Source of the DNA: Bacillus_BD oryzisoli_A
GTDB lineage: Bacteria; Bacillota; Bacilli; Bacillales; Cytobacillaceae
Assembly (NCBI RefSeq): GCF_043641075.1
Contig: NZ_JBHZRC010000003.1
Span: 62,001-126,000, forward strand
Reading direction: 5' to 3'
Length of the DNA stretch: 64,000 bases
The position numbers and the translations under genes are program-made. Positions 9,061 through 17,288 of this stretch are shown here, piece after piece (position 1 is the first letter of the stretch; every line of letters starts with the position of its first letter). The notes beneath the pieces are model-generated. The model searched no databases, had not been told where the DNA came from, and was given only the letters and a program-made list of their open reading frames with translations.

Positions 9061-9342
9061 TTAAGGTAAGAATCGAAGCGCTACAATATCTTCACAATCA
9101 ATTACGATTGTTCTTGGTCCAGCAGCAGTAGTTTGTGTAAAGAAAGCACAGCAAGTATCATCATCAAAGTTCACAAACATTAAACCGTCAAGTGGTGTTG
9201 TTGATCCTGGTAAAAATACATCAACTAATGTTCCTGTTTGCAATTCAGCTAGTTGGTCACAAGCACAGCCTCTGCATCTGCGGCGATTATTAGTATCTTG
9301 TACACCCATGACTTCACCTTCACGAAATCCCATATAGCTCAT
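9061..9342 (-). CDS. Small Cys-rich protein, possibly a spore coat/exosporium component
   Basis: Starting at the ATG with AAGGGGAG 8 bases upstream (9342), the protein has 93 residues; the frame is open further upstream but without a comparable RBS. Cysteines cluster in RRRCRGCAC, then DTCCAFF and DCEDIV. The ending (IDCEDIVALRFLP) and alternating Cys/beta-strand pattern loosely recall CotY/CotZ/ExsY-type spore proteins, which also end in a Cys-x-x-I/L-x-x-L-x-x-L pattern. It is a single-gene unit between eno and secG. I do not recognise it firmly; the coat assignment is inference. Confidence 0.6.
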   Translation of the reverse strand: MSYMGFREGEVMGVQDTNNRRRCRGCACDQLAELQTGTLVDVFLPGSTTPLDGLMFVNFDDDTCCAFFTQTTAAGPRTIVIDCEDIVALRFLP

Positions 9343-9497
9343 TAAGAAATCTCCCCTTTCATCCATAAATATCTTTCGCAATATTACTTTATGTTGATAG
9401 GGATCTAATAGATTGGACAAACAGTATATGTCGAACGCACATTTTTTCTGTCAAGATAATAAGAAATTCATTCTACTATTCCACTTTTAACCCATAG

Positions 9498-9546
9498 AAA
9501 AAAGCCTCTACAAACGAGGATACTATCCTACGTTTAGTAGAGGCTT
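9498..9546 (-). terminator. Terminator of the glycolytic operon (after eno)
   Basis: A stem of about 20 pairs with one bulge (GCCTCTAC.AAACG.AGGATA and its complement), followed by TTTTTT on the minus strand. Confidence 0.92.
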
Positions 9547-9563
9547 ACATTTAAAAGGTTATA

Positions 9564-10859
9564 TTACTTCTTTAGGTTATAGAAAGACTTTATGCCAGCA
9601 TATACCGCTTGCTCGCCAAGCTCGTCTTCAATTCGAAGTAATTGGTTGTATTTCGCAATACGGTCTGTACGAGACATAGAACCAGTTTTGATTTGACCTG
9701 CATTTGTTGCAACAGCGATGTCTGCGATTGTCGCATCTTCTGTTTCACCAGAGCGGTGAGAAACAACTGCTGTGTAACCAGCGCGCTTCGCCATTTCGAT
9801 TGCATCAAATGTTTCAGTTAATGTACCGATTTGGTTAACTTTGATAAGGATTGAGTTACCAACACCCTTTTCGATACCTTCAGCTAGCTTCTTTGTATTT
9901 GTTACGAAAAGGTCATCCCCAACAAGCTGAACTTTTTTACCAAGACGATCTGTTAAAAGCTTGTGGCCTTCCCAGTCGTTTTCATCTAAACCATCTTCAA
10001 TTGAGATGATTGGGAATTCGTTGCAAAGCTCTTCGTAGAATGAAACCATTTCTTCTGAAGATACGCCTGTACGGCCTTCACCAGCAAGATCGTATTTGCC
10101 AGTTTCTTTGTTAAAGAACTCGGAAGAAGCAACGTCCATACCTAACGCAATATCTTTACCTGGCTCATAGCCAGCAGCTTTGATTGCTTCGATGATTACT
10201 TCTAATGCTTCACGGTTAGAACCAAGGTTTGGTGCAAATCCACCTTCGTCACCAACAGCTGTATTTAAGCCTTTACCTGAAAGAACTTTCTTTAATGAAT
10301 GGAATACTTCAGCACCCATACGGATTGCTTCTTTAAAAGAAGGAGCTCCAACAGGAAGAATCATAAACTCTTGGAAGTCTACGTTGTTATCAGCATGTGA
10401 TCCACCGTTAATGATGTTCATCATTGGAGTTGGAAGCTGCTTCGCGTTTACTCCGCCAAAATAACGGTATAATGGAAGGCCAACTGATTCAGCAGCTGCA
10501 TGAGCAACAGCCATAGATACACCAAGGATTGCGTTTGCACCTAATTTACCTTTATTTTCAGTTCCATCTAAGGCAATCATCGCACTGTCGATACCGATTT
10601 GGTCTGTCACGTCCATACCGATAATTTCTTCAGCGATTACATCATTTACATTTTCAACAGCTTTAAGAACACCTTTACCAAGGTAACGAGATTTGTCTCC
10701 ATCGCGTAGTTCAACTGCTTCATATTCACCAGTTGATGCACCAGATGGCACTAAAGCACGTCCAAAAAATCCTGATTCTGTTAATACTTCAACCTCAACT
10801 GTTGGATTACCACGGGAATCAAGTACTTCACGAGCATAAACATGTTGGATATATGGCAT
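9564..10859 (-). CDS. eno: Enolase
   Basis: Converts 2-phosphoglycerate to phosphoenolpyruvate in the cytoplasm; also a degradosome-network component in B. subtilis. The 431 residues include the N-terminal SRGNPTVEVEV, the GSHADNNVDFQEFMI region, metal ligands in the GMDVASSEF / SIEDGLDE / GDDLFVT segments, the catalytic lysine in ILIKVNQIGTLTE, and the enolase signature SHRSGETED. The ATG has AAGGAG upstream. It is the last gene of the gapA-pgk-tpiA-gpmI-eno block, about 110 bp after gpmI, with its own terminator. Confidence 0.99.
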   Translation of the reverse strand: MPYIQHVYAREVLDSRGNPTVEVEVLTESGFFGRALVPSGASTGEYEAVELRDGDKSRYLGKGVLKAVENVNDVIAEEIIGMDVTDQIGIDSAMIALDGTENKGKLGANAILGVSMAVAHAAAESVGLPLYRYFGGVNAKQLPTPMMNIINGGSHADNNVDFQEFMILPVGAPSFKEAIRMGAEVFHSLKKVLSGKGLNTAVGDEGGFAPNLGSNREALEVIIEAIKAAGYEPGKDIALGMDVASSEFFNKETGKYDLAGEGRTGVSSEEMVSFYEELCNEFPIISIEDGLDENDWEGHKLLTDRLGKKVQLVGDDLFVTNTKKLAEGIEKGVGNSILIKVNQIGTLTETFDAIEMAKRAGYTAVVSHRSGETEDATIADIAVATNAGQIKTGSMSRTDRIAKYNQLLRIEDELGEQAVYAGIKSFYNLKK

Positions 10860-10902
10860 AGAAAATCTCTCCTTTAAAATGTATAGTATATTTAAATTAT
10901 TG

Positions 10903-10963
10903 GGTGCCTGACACCCTAAATGGACAAAGTACTATGTTTTGTCTTTTTAAGGTGCCTGACACC
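10903..10963. repeat. Two copies of the GGTGCCTGACACC motif between gpmI and eno
   Basis: The 13-base near-palindrome occurs at 10903-10915 and 10951-10963 as direct repeats 48 bases apart. Each can form a small stem, and the two copies can pair with each other in part. Another exact copy is at 42662-42674. Confidence 0.8.
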
Positions 10964-10969
10964 AGAATT

Positions 10970-12505
10970 TTACGCTTTAATAATTGAAGTTCCAGTCATT
11001 TCAGCTGGTTTGTCTACACCTAACAAATCTAGGATTGTTGGGGCAAGATCTGCCAAGATACCGCCGTCACGGACTGTTACGCCTTCTTTAGTCACAATAA
11101 CCGGAACAGGATTTGTTGTATGAGCTGTCATTGGATTGCCTTCAAGGGTGATGACTTCATCCGCATTTCCGTGGTCAGCTGTGATAATGGCCGTACCGCC
11201 TTTTGCAAGAATGGCATCTACCACTTTTCCTAAACACTCATCCACTGTTTCAATGGCTTTAATAGTAGGCTCAAGCATACCTGAATGTCCTACCATATCA
11301 GGGTTAGCAAAGTTTAAAATGATCGCATCAAAATTATCTGCTGCAATTTCTTTTAATAATGCATCCGTTACTTCATAGGCACTCATTTCCGGCTGCAAAT
11401 CATATGTAGCAACCTTTGGTGAATTAATTAAAATTCGCTCCTCACCAGGGAATTTATCTTCACGTCCACCGCTTAGGAAGAACGTAACATGTGGATATTT
11501 TTCTGTTTCAGCAATACGTAACTGTCTTAAGTTATTTTGCGACAAAACTTCCCCAAGTGTGTTATCAAGGTTAGTTGGTTTGAAGGCAACGTATCCGTCA
11601 ACTGATTCACTGAAATGGGTTAAGCAAACAAAGTGTAACGGACTTGGATGATTTGCGCCTCGATTAAATGGACGGAAATCTTCATTCGTGAATGTGTTTG
11701 AAATTTGGATTGCACGGTCTGGACGGAAATTATAGAAAATAACCGCATCATTCTTTTTGATTGTTGCAACCGGCTCACCATTTTCCTTTGTGATCACGGA
11801 TGGAAGCACGAACTCATCGTAAATGCCGTTTTCATAGCTGTCTTTTACAACCTGTAATGGATCAGTATAGGTAGGACCTTCACCATCTACCATGGCACGG
11901 TAGCATTTTTCTACACGTTCCCAGCGTTTGTCGCGGTCCATTGAATAATAGCGTCCAGAAATTGTAGCAAATTCTCCGACACCGTATTCCTGCATTTTTC
12001 CAAGCGTTTCTTTAATGTAGATTTCTGCTGTTTGCGGACCTACATCACGACCGTCTAAAAACCCGTGGACATAGACTTTTTTCAGACCATGGTCTGCTGC
12101 AAGACGTAATAAAGCATACATATGGGTAATATGACTATGTACGCCGCCGTCAGATAGCAAGCCAAATAAATGGAGTGCAGTGTCATGCTCTTTCACATGG
12201 TTTACAGCATCAAGGAAGGTTTCATTCTTTTCAAATTCACCTTCACGAATCGCAACGTTCACTCGTGTAAGGTTTTGATAAACGACCCGGCCTGCACCAA
12301 TGTTCATGTGGCCTACTTCTGAATTTCCCATTTGACCATCAGGAAGACCTACTGATTCACCGCTTGCACCTAAATGATTGTGCGGGAACTGCTTCCAATA
12401 GCGGTCAAAATTTGGTTTCTTGGCCTGCGCTACCGCATTTCCTTTTTTCTCATCCCTGCAGCCAAAACCGTCTAAAATAATTAACGCAACAGGTGCTTTA
12501 CTCAT
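10970..12505 (-). CDS. gpmI: 2,3-bisphosphoglycerate-independent phosphoglycerate mutase
   Basis: Interconverts 3- and 2-phosphoglycerate using two Mn ions. The ATG at 12505 gives 511 residues, the B. subtilis length, and has AGAGGG 8 bases upstream; an in-frame GTG 9 bp earlier is less likely. Motifs: metal ligand in LILDGFG, the phospho-serine motif GNSEVGHMNIG with Ser62, DGRDVGP, and the C-terminal ADHGNAD and MTAHTTNPVP metal sites. It overlaps the tpiA stop by 8 bp. Mn dependence makes this enzyme pH- and Mn-sensitive in sporulating bacilli. Confidence 0.98.
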   Translation of the reverse strand: MSKAPVALIILDGFGCRDEKKGNAVAQAKKPNFDRYWKQFPHNHLGASGESVGLPDGQMGNSEVGHMNIGAGRVVYQNLTRVNVAIREGEFEKNETFLDAVNHVKEHDTALHLFGLLSDGGVHSHITHMYALLRLAADHGLKKVYVHGFLDGRDVGPQTAEIYIKETLGKMQEYGVGEFATISGRYYSMDRDKRWERVEKCYRAMVDGEGPTYTDPLQVVKDSYENGIYDEFVLPSVITKENGEPVATIKKNDAVIFYNFRPDRAIQISNTFTNEDFRPFNRGANHPSPLHFVCLTHFSESVDGYVAFKPTNLDNTLGEVLSQNNLRQLRIAETEKYPHVTFFLSGGREDKFPGEERILINSPKVATYDLQPEMSAYEVTDALLKEIAADNFDAIILNFANPDMVGHSGMLEPTIKAIETVDECLGKVVDAILAKGGTAIITADHGNADEVITLEGNPMTAHTTNPVPVIVTKEGVTVRDGGILADLAPTILDLLGVDKPAEMTGTSIIKA

Positions 12506-13259
12506 TCTTTCCACCCTCTAACAATTGCAGGAAAGATGCCGCTTCTAAACTTGCGCCTCCAACTAAGGCTCCGTCGATGTCTGTTTCTGTCATATATTCC
12601 TTAATATTTTCCGGCTTTACACTACCGCCGTATTGAATACGAACTGCTTCCGCAACATCTGCTGAGAATTGCTCTGATACAACAGTACGAATATGCGCAC
12701 ATACTTCGTTCGCATCCTTTGCAGTTGAAGACTTACCAGTGCCGATTGCCCAGATTGGTTCATAAGCAATGACAACTTCTTTTGCTTGCTCTTCAGAAAG
12801 ACCAGCTAATGCCTTTTGAACTTGTGAAGCTACAAACTCATTTGTTATTCCGCTTTCTCTCTGCTCTAATGTTTCACCACAGCAAACGATTGGAATTAAA
12901 TTATGTTTAAAGGCAGCCAATACCTTTTGATTAACAGATTCATCTGTTTCATTAAACATTTCACGGCGTTCTGAGTGACCAATAATCACATACTGTACGC
13001 CAAGGTCTGCTAAGGCTGCAGGACTGATTTCACCAGTAAAAGCCCCTTTTTCTTCAAAGTGCATATTTTGAGCACCAATTTTTACATCAGTATTCTTCGC
13101 TAATTCCACTAAACTATTCAAAAATAAAGCCGGAGCACATACCACTGACTCCACTTTATCATTTGATGGAATAGCATTTTTTATTTCTTCCATAAAGCTT
13201 TTTGCTTCAGGAAGTGTTTTATGCATTTTCCAGTTTCCCGCAATAATTGGTTTTCGCAT
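12498..13259 (-). CDS. tpiA: Triosephosphate isomerase
   Basis: Interconverts dihydroxyacetone phosphate and glyceraldehyde 3-phosphate. The ATG at 13259 with AAAGGATG upstream gives 253 residues, the usual length; an upstream in-frame start is rejected because MRKPIIAGNWKMHK is the family N-terminus. Active-site residues visible: Asn9 and Lys11, His95 (IIGHSERR) and Glu167 (AYEPIWAIGTGK). It lies between pgk and gpmI. The 219-bp gap from pgk is unusually structured. Confidence 0.99.
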   Translation of the reverse strand: MRKPIIAGNWKMHKTLPEAKSFMEEIKNAIPSNDKVESVVCAPALFLNSLVELAKNTDVKIGAQNMHFEEKGAFTGEISPAALADLGVQYVIIGHSERREMFNETDESVNQKVLAAFKHNLIPIVCCGETLEQRESGITNEFVASQVQKALAGLSEEQAKEVVIAYEPIWAIGTGKSSTAKDANEVCAHIRTVVSEQFSADVAEAVRIQYGGSVKPENIKEYMTETDIDGALVGGASLEAASFLQLLEGGKNE

Positions 13260-13284
13260 CTGTAAACATCCTTTCAAAACTATC

Positions 13285-13354
13285 AAATTCGCCCGTCGAA
13301 TTTGCGTCCGGATTTTTATCGAGCTCGCTCGATAAACTACCCTTGAAAAATCCG
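13285..13354. repeat. Nested hairpins in the pgk-tpiA gap
   Basis: AAATTCG/CGAATTT forms one hairpin (13285-13303). A second stem CGGATTTTT/AAAAATCCG (13309-13354) encloses an inner hairpin ATCGAGC/GCTCGAT (13318-13333). The arrangement looks like a multi-branched RNA element in the glycolytic mRNA. Confidence 0.65.
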
Positions 13355-13376
13355 AGACATCCGCCGGAGGCTTAAC

Positions 13377-13466
13377 TTCATTCAGCTAGAGTTGACCCCT
13401 GCTGAATGAAAAAGCTTTTTATATTCATTTTCCACTTTAAAAAGTTGAAGACTTCTGCTGAATGAA
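13377..13466. repeat. Alternative hairpins using TTCATTCAGC / GCTGAATGAA
   Basis: TTCATTCAGC (13377-13386) is complementary to GCTGAATGAA at 13401-13410 and again at 13457-13466, giving two mutually exclusive 10-bp stems between pgk and tpiA. Confidence 0.6.
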
Positions 13467-13478
13467 GCTATAGCTTTA

Positions 13479-14663
13479 TTATTTATCGTTAAGTGCTGTA
13501 ACGCCTGGAAGTTCTTTGCCTTCCATGAATTCTAATGAAGCACCGCCACCAGTTGAAATATGACTCATTTGATCAGCAAGGTTAAACTTTTCTACTGCTG
13601 CAGCTGAATCCCCGCCGCCAATAATAGAGTAAGTATCCTTGGATTCTGCTAAAGCCTCAGCAACTGCTTTTGTGCCGTTTGCGAATTTATCAATTTCAAA
13701 TACGCCCATTGGACCATTCCATATGACAAGTTTCGACTTTTTGATAACATCACGATACAGTTCAGCCGTTTTAGGACCGATATCTAGCGCTTCCCAGTCA
13801 GCTGGAATCTCTTCAATTGCTACAATTTGTGTATTGGCATCTGCACCAAACTTGTCAGCAATAACAGCATCAACCGGCATATAGAAGTTAACACCCTTCT
13901 CTTTTGCCTTTTCCATAAAGGATTTAGCCAAGTCAATTTTATCTGCCTCTAAAAGAGATTTACCAACTTCATGTCCTTGTGCTTTAACAAATGTATAAGC
14001 AAGACCGCCGCCAATAATAAGATTATCCACTTTTTCTAAAAGGTTATCGATAACCCCAATTTTATCTTTTACCTTTGCTCCGCCAATGATGGCTGTGAAT
14101 GGACGTTCGGGATTAGAAAGAGCTTTTCCAATTACCTCCAACTCTTTGTCCATTAAGAAGCCGGAAACAGCTGGAATATGATGAGCAATCCCTTCTGTTG
14201 AAGCGTGTGCACGGTGTGCAGCACCGAATGCATCATTTACATATATATCTGCTAATTCTGCAAAAGCCTTTGCCAATTCCGCATCATTTTTTTCTTCACC
14301 AGGATAGAAACGAACGTTTTCAAGAAGGAGAACATCGCCTTCATTCATATCAGCGATAAGTGACTTGACAGAATCGCCGTAAGCCTCGTCCGCTTTTTTA
14401 ACATCCTTGCTAAGTAACTCAGAAAGTCTTTTAGCAACTGGGGTAAGACGCATTTCCTCCACCACTTGTCCTTTAGGACGTCCTAAATGGCTGGCAAGAA
14501 TGACTTTTGCACCTTGCTCTTGTAAATACTGGATAGTTGGAAGTGCCGCACGAATACGAGTTTCATCTGTAATTTGGCCATCCTGCATAGGTACGTTAAA
14601 ATCAACGCGGCAAAATACTCTTTTCCCTTTTAAATCAACATCTTTTACGCTCTTTTTATTCAA
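13479..14663 (-). CDS. pgk: Phosphoglycerate kinase
   Basis: Makes ATP and 3-phosphoglycerate from 1,3-bisphosphoglycerate. The TTG at 14663 is chosen: AAAGGAGG lies 9 bases upstream and the protein is then 394 residues, the family length. Motifs: VFCRVDFNVP near the N-terminus, SHLGRPKG, the FGAAHRAHAST region, GGAKVKDKIGV, and the nucleotide-binding GGGDSAAAVE near the C-terminus. It is separated from gapA by 400 bp that contain the gapA terminator and a structured repeat, so pgk-tpiA-gpmI-eno probably has its own promoter as well. Confidence 0.98.
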   Translation of the reverse strand: MNKKSVKDVDLKGKRVFCRVDFNVPMQDGQITDETRIRAALPTIQYLQEQGAKVILASHLGRPKGQVVEEMRLTPVAKRLSELLSKDVKKADEAYGDSVKSLIADMNEGDVLLLENVRFYPGEEKNDAELAKAFAELADIYVNDAFGAAHRAHASTEGIAHHIPAVSGFLMDKELEVIGKALSNPERPFTAIIGGAKVKDKIGVIDNLLEKVDNLIIGGGLAYTFVKAQGHEVGKSLLEADKIDLAKSFMEKAKEKGVNFYMPVDAVIADKFGADANTQIVAIEEIPADWEALDIGPKTAELYRDVIKKSKLVIWNGPMGVFEIDKFANGTKAVAEALAESKDTYSIIGGGDSAAAVEKFNLADQMSHISTGGGASLEFMEGKELPGVTALNDK

Positions 14664-14783
14664 CGAAAAGATCCTCCTTTTAGATCTAAGTATAGAAAAG
14701 CGACTCAATTTGCAGTGGGTGTGAATGGTTAGGATATCCTTACCCTAACAGAAACATGTAATCATACATCCCAATCCGCAATA

Positions 14784-14906
14784 CGAAATGTGTAAGCGCC
14801 TTGCCCACCCCCGACTTGCACAAGACGAGCCTCTCGGAAAGGTGTTCTTTACCTTTCTGAGAGGATTGGCTTGTGACCTCGAGGGGGTAGGCGCTGGAAC
14901 TAGACA
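14784..14906. repeat. 123-nt structured intergenic repeat, copy 2
   Basis: Same length, orientation and ends as 8497-8619 (CGAAATG..AAGCGCC at the left, GCGCTGGAACTAGACA at the right). Here the outer stem is GC-rich (CCACCCCCGA region with CGAGGGGGT) and the inner hairpin is CCTCTCGGAAAGGT / ACCTTTCTGAGAGG. It occupies the gap between gapA and pgk. Confidence 0.75.
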
Positions 14907-14965
14907 CAAAAAAAGGAGTGGGGAATGTTCCCCCTCCCCTGTTAATACCCTTAACCATTATAGAG

Positions 14966-15003
14966 GTTCGCTGAAAATATTTCCATAATTTTCTTCAGCG
15001 AAC
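14966..15003. other. 10-bp inverted repeat upstream of pgk
   Basis: GTTCGCTGAA (14966-14975) pairs with TTCAGCGAAC (14994-15003) with an 18-base loop. Function is unknown; it lies between the gapA terminator and the 123-nt repeat. Confidence 0.55.
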
Positions 15004-15012
15004 ATTTAAATT

Positions 15013-15051
15013 AAAAAGGCGCCCGTTTATGGCCTCGGGCCGAGGGCGCCT
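15013..15051 (-). terminator. Terminator downstream of gapA
   Basis: GGCGCCC/GGGCGCC arms enclose a small palindrome (CCTCGG-G-CCGAGG); on the minus strand TTTTTAATT follows. It would separate the cggR-gapA message from pgk and downstream genes. Confidence 0.82.
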
Positions 15052-15063
15052 AATGATAGACTA

Positions 15064-16071
15064 TTAAAGTCCTTTTTGAGCAATGTAATTTACTAAGTCA
15101 ACTACACGAGTAGAGTAACCAGTTTCGTTATCATACCAAGAGATAACTTTTACCATATTTCCTTCCATTACCATTGTTGATAATGCATCAACAGAAGAAG
15201 AATGTGGGTCACCGTTGTAATCTGTTGATACTAGCGGCTCTTCACTGTATTGAAGAATTCCTTTTAATTCACCCTCAGCTGCTGCTTTTAATGCTGCATT
15301 TACTTCTTCAGCAGTTACTTCTTTTTCAAGCTCTGCAACAAGGTCAACTAATGAAACGTTTGGAGTTGGTACACGTACTGCCATACCGTTTAATTTTCCT
15401 TTAAGTTCTGGTAATACTAGAGAAACTGCTTTTGCAGCACCAGTTGTTGTAGGAATCATGTTTTCAGCTGCTGCACGTGCACGACGGTAGTCCTTATGTG
15501 GTAAATCTAGGATTTGTTGGTCGTTAGTGTATGAGTGAATAGTTGTCATCATTCCGCGCTTAATTCCGAAATTGCTATGTAAAACTTTAGCAAAAGGAGC
15601 TAAGCAGTTTGTTGTACAAGATGCGTTAGATAATACGTGGTGGTTAGCTGGATCGTATTGATCTTCGTTAACACCCATTACGATTGTAATATCTTCATTT
15701 GATGCTGGAGCTGAGATGATAACCTTTTTCGCACCTGCTTCAAGGTGTTTCGCAGCATCTTCACGCTTAGTGAAACGGCCTGTAGACTCAACTACTACAT
15801 CAATACCAAGATCTCCCCAGCCAAGATTTGCAGGGTCGCGCTCTGCTTTTACAATGATTTCTGTACCATTTACTACTAGATTATTGCCATTTACAGACAC
15901 TTCTACATTTAATTTTCCATGAACTGTGTCATATTTTAAAAGGTGAGCAAGCATATTAGCATCTGTTAAGTCGTTAACTGCCACCACTTCTACATTAGGA
16001 TTATTTAATGCTGCACGGAATACATTACGTCCGATTCTTCCAAAACCATTAATACCAACTTTTACTGTCAT
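15064..16071 (-). CDS. gapA: Glyceraldehyde-3-phosphate dehydrogenase, glycolytic NAD type
   Basis: Oxidises glyceraldehyde 3-phosphate to 1,3-bisphosphoglycerate with NAD. The 335-residue protein has the Rossmann motif GINGFGRIGRNVFR at 7-20 and the NDL motif at 33-35 typical of NAD-specific enzymes. The catalytic Cys152 is in SNASCTTNCLAP, and the substrate-binding RAAAENMIPTTTGAAKA is present. The start has AAGGAGG 8 bases upstream. It follows cggR by about 50 bp, so it is the target of that repressor. Placement next to cggR marks it as GapA rather than gluconeogenic GapB. Confidence 0.99.
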   Translation of the reverse strand: MTVKVGINGFGRIGRNVFRAALNNPNVEVVAVNDLTDANMLAHLLKYDTVHGKLNVEVSVNGNNLVVNGTEIIVKAERDPANLGWGDLGIDVVVESTGRFTKREDAAKHLEAGAKKVIISAPASNEDITIVMGVNEDQYDPANHHVLSNASCTTNCLAPFAKVLHSNFGIKRGMMTTIHSYTNDQQILDLPHKDYRRARAAAENMIPTTTGAAKAVSLVLPELKGKLNGMAVRVPTPNVSLVDLVAELEKEVTAEEVNAALKAAAEGELKGILQYSEEPLVSTDYNGDPHSSSVDALSTMVMEGNMVKVISWYDNETGYSTRVVDLVNYIAQKGL

Positions 16072-16122
16072 TTTTATTTCCTCCTTCTATTATATAAGGA
16101 TTATTATTTAAAATACTATTTA

Positions 16123-17154
16123 TTAAAGGGATAACCCCTGTAACAACTCTGTTGCTGCAGCTTCATCAGTTATTAAGACTGTTGTTTCCGGAGCCTGCTT
16201 CATATAGGCGCGAATGGCTTTCGCTTTGGAAGCTCCCCCCGCTATCGCAATGACATGGCTGACTTTCGTTAAATCCTCCAGTTGCATTCCGATTGTTTGT
16301 ACCTTATGAACAACCTCTCCAGACTCATTGAAATAATAACCAAAAGCTTCACCGACTGCTTCAGACTTCTCTAATTTCTGAATATCCTCAGCACTCGTCT
16401 TCCGGCGCTTGGCCATAGTTATAGCATCCCCAATTCCATGCAAAACCATGTTAGCTGATTTTATCAGCTGTAAAACTTCATTAATCTCCGGGTCCTTGAT
16501 CATGGATTGATACATTTCGTCACTCACCTGATCTGGTACATAAAGAACACGATGCTTAGAGCGTGTATTTTCTGCCATTTTGGAACAAATGGTATTGGCT
16601 TGATTTTTAACATCCTCACCAATTCCGCCGCGAGCAGGTACAAATAATAATTCATGATCCTTTGATTGTGGAGTCATCATATCAGCGACAGCAGCCATTG
16701 TAGAGCCGCCTGTGACCGCGATGATATTTTCCCCTGACAAATTATTATTTATGCTTGTTACACATGCTTTACCAAGTTCGTCCTTTACCCAAGGAGATTC
16801 TTCACTATCACCGGATATAATCATGACCTTATTGATACCAAGCATCTTCTTAAGACTTGATTCCATTTCATCAATTCCCGCAATCTCACGGATAAAGCTT
16901 TGTAGCTTTTCTACCAGTTCTTTACCATCCTCGGTTAAGCTCATACCGGCTGTTGTGCTAAATAGCAGTTTTTGCTGCTTCAAGAAGTCAACCTCGCTTC
17001 TCAACACTCTTTCTGTCAACCCGAGTGATGCTGCAAGACTTCTTCTGCCGACTGGCTCCATCGCCCCGATAAAGCGAAGAATTTGGAATCGCTTTTGGAT
17101 AACAGAAAGCAAATCGGGTAATAATCTTTTTTGTAAATCTATTACTGATTTCAT
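16123..17154 (-). CDS. cggR: Central glycolytic genes regulator CggR
   Basis: SorC/DeoR-type repressor of the gapA operon, relieved by fructose 1,6-bisphosphate. The ATG at 17154 has AAGGAG 9 bases upstream and gives 343 residues, near the family length. The N-terminal winged helix-turn-helix includes RSLAASLGLTERVLRSEVDFL (about 45-65). The C-terminal sugar-phosphate-binding domain contains ITVTGGSTM, FVPARGGIGED and AIAGGASKAKAI. It is the first gene of the operon and is preceded by its own operator at 17177-17212. Confidence 0.97.
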   Translation of the reverse strand: MKSVIDLQKRLLPDLLSVIQKRFQILRFIGAMEPVGRRSLAASLGLTERVLRSEVDFLKQQKLLFSTTAGMSLTEDGKELVEKLQSFIREIAGIDEMESSLKKMLGINKVMIISGDSEESPWVKDELGKACVTSINNNLSGENIIAVTGGSTMAAVADMMTPQSKDHELLFVPARGGIGEDVKNQANTICSKMAENTRSKHRVLYVPDQVSDEMYQSMIKDPEINEVLQLIKSANMVLHGIGDAITMAKRRKTSAEDIQKLEKSEAVGEAFGYYFNESGEVVHKVQTIGMQLEDLTKVSHVIAIAGGASKAKAIRAYMKQAPETTVLITDEAAATELLQGLSL

Positions 17155-17176
17155 AATATGTATCTCCTTCATGGTT

Positions 17177-17212
17177 GGTCACTAATGGTCCACGTTAGAC
17201 ATATTATGTCCC
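17177..17212 (-). promoter_or_regulatory. CggR operator
   Basis: On the minus strand, GGGACATAATATGTC is followed after 5 bases by GGACCATTAGTGACC. This matches the B. subtilis CggR operator layout of two GGGAC-N6-TGTCC-type direct repeats. It lies between the promoter (-10 at 17246-17251) and the cggR start. Confidence 0.75.
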
Positions 17213-17245
17213 ACTTCCCACAAAAAAAATTACCCTGCAGAAGTT

Positions 17246-17274
17246 ATTCTAACAGGTATGTTTTACTAATTCAA
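17246..17274 (-). promoter_or_regulatory. Sigma-A promoter of cggR-gapA
   Basis: On the minus strand -35 TTGAAT (17269-17274) and -10 TAGAAT (17246-17251) are separated by 17 bases. The CggR operator lies about 35 bases downstream of the -10, so repression would act by blocking elongation as described for B. subtilis. Confidence 0.75.
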
Positions 17275-17288
17275 CAAATATTTTTCTA

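Noticed and set aside
14740..14958. Open frame in the gapA-pgk gap
   Set aside because: It lies across the 123-nt structured repeat and lacks an RBS.
16712..17185. 157-codon plus-strand frame
   Set aside because: It is antisense to cggR; no RBS and no family resemblance.
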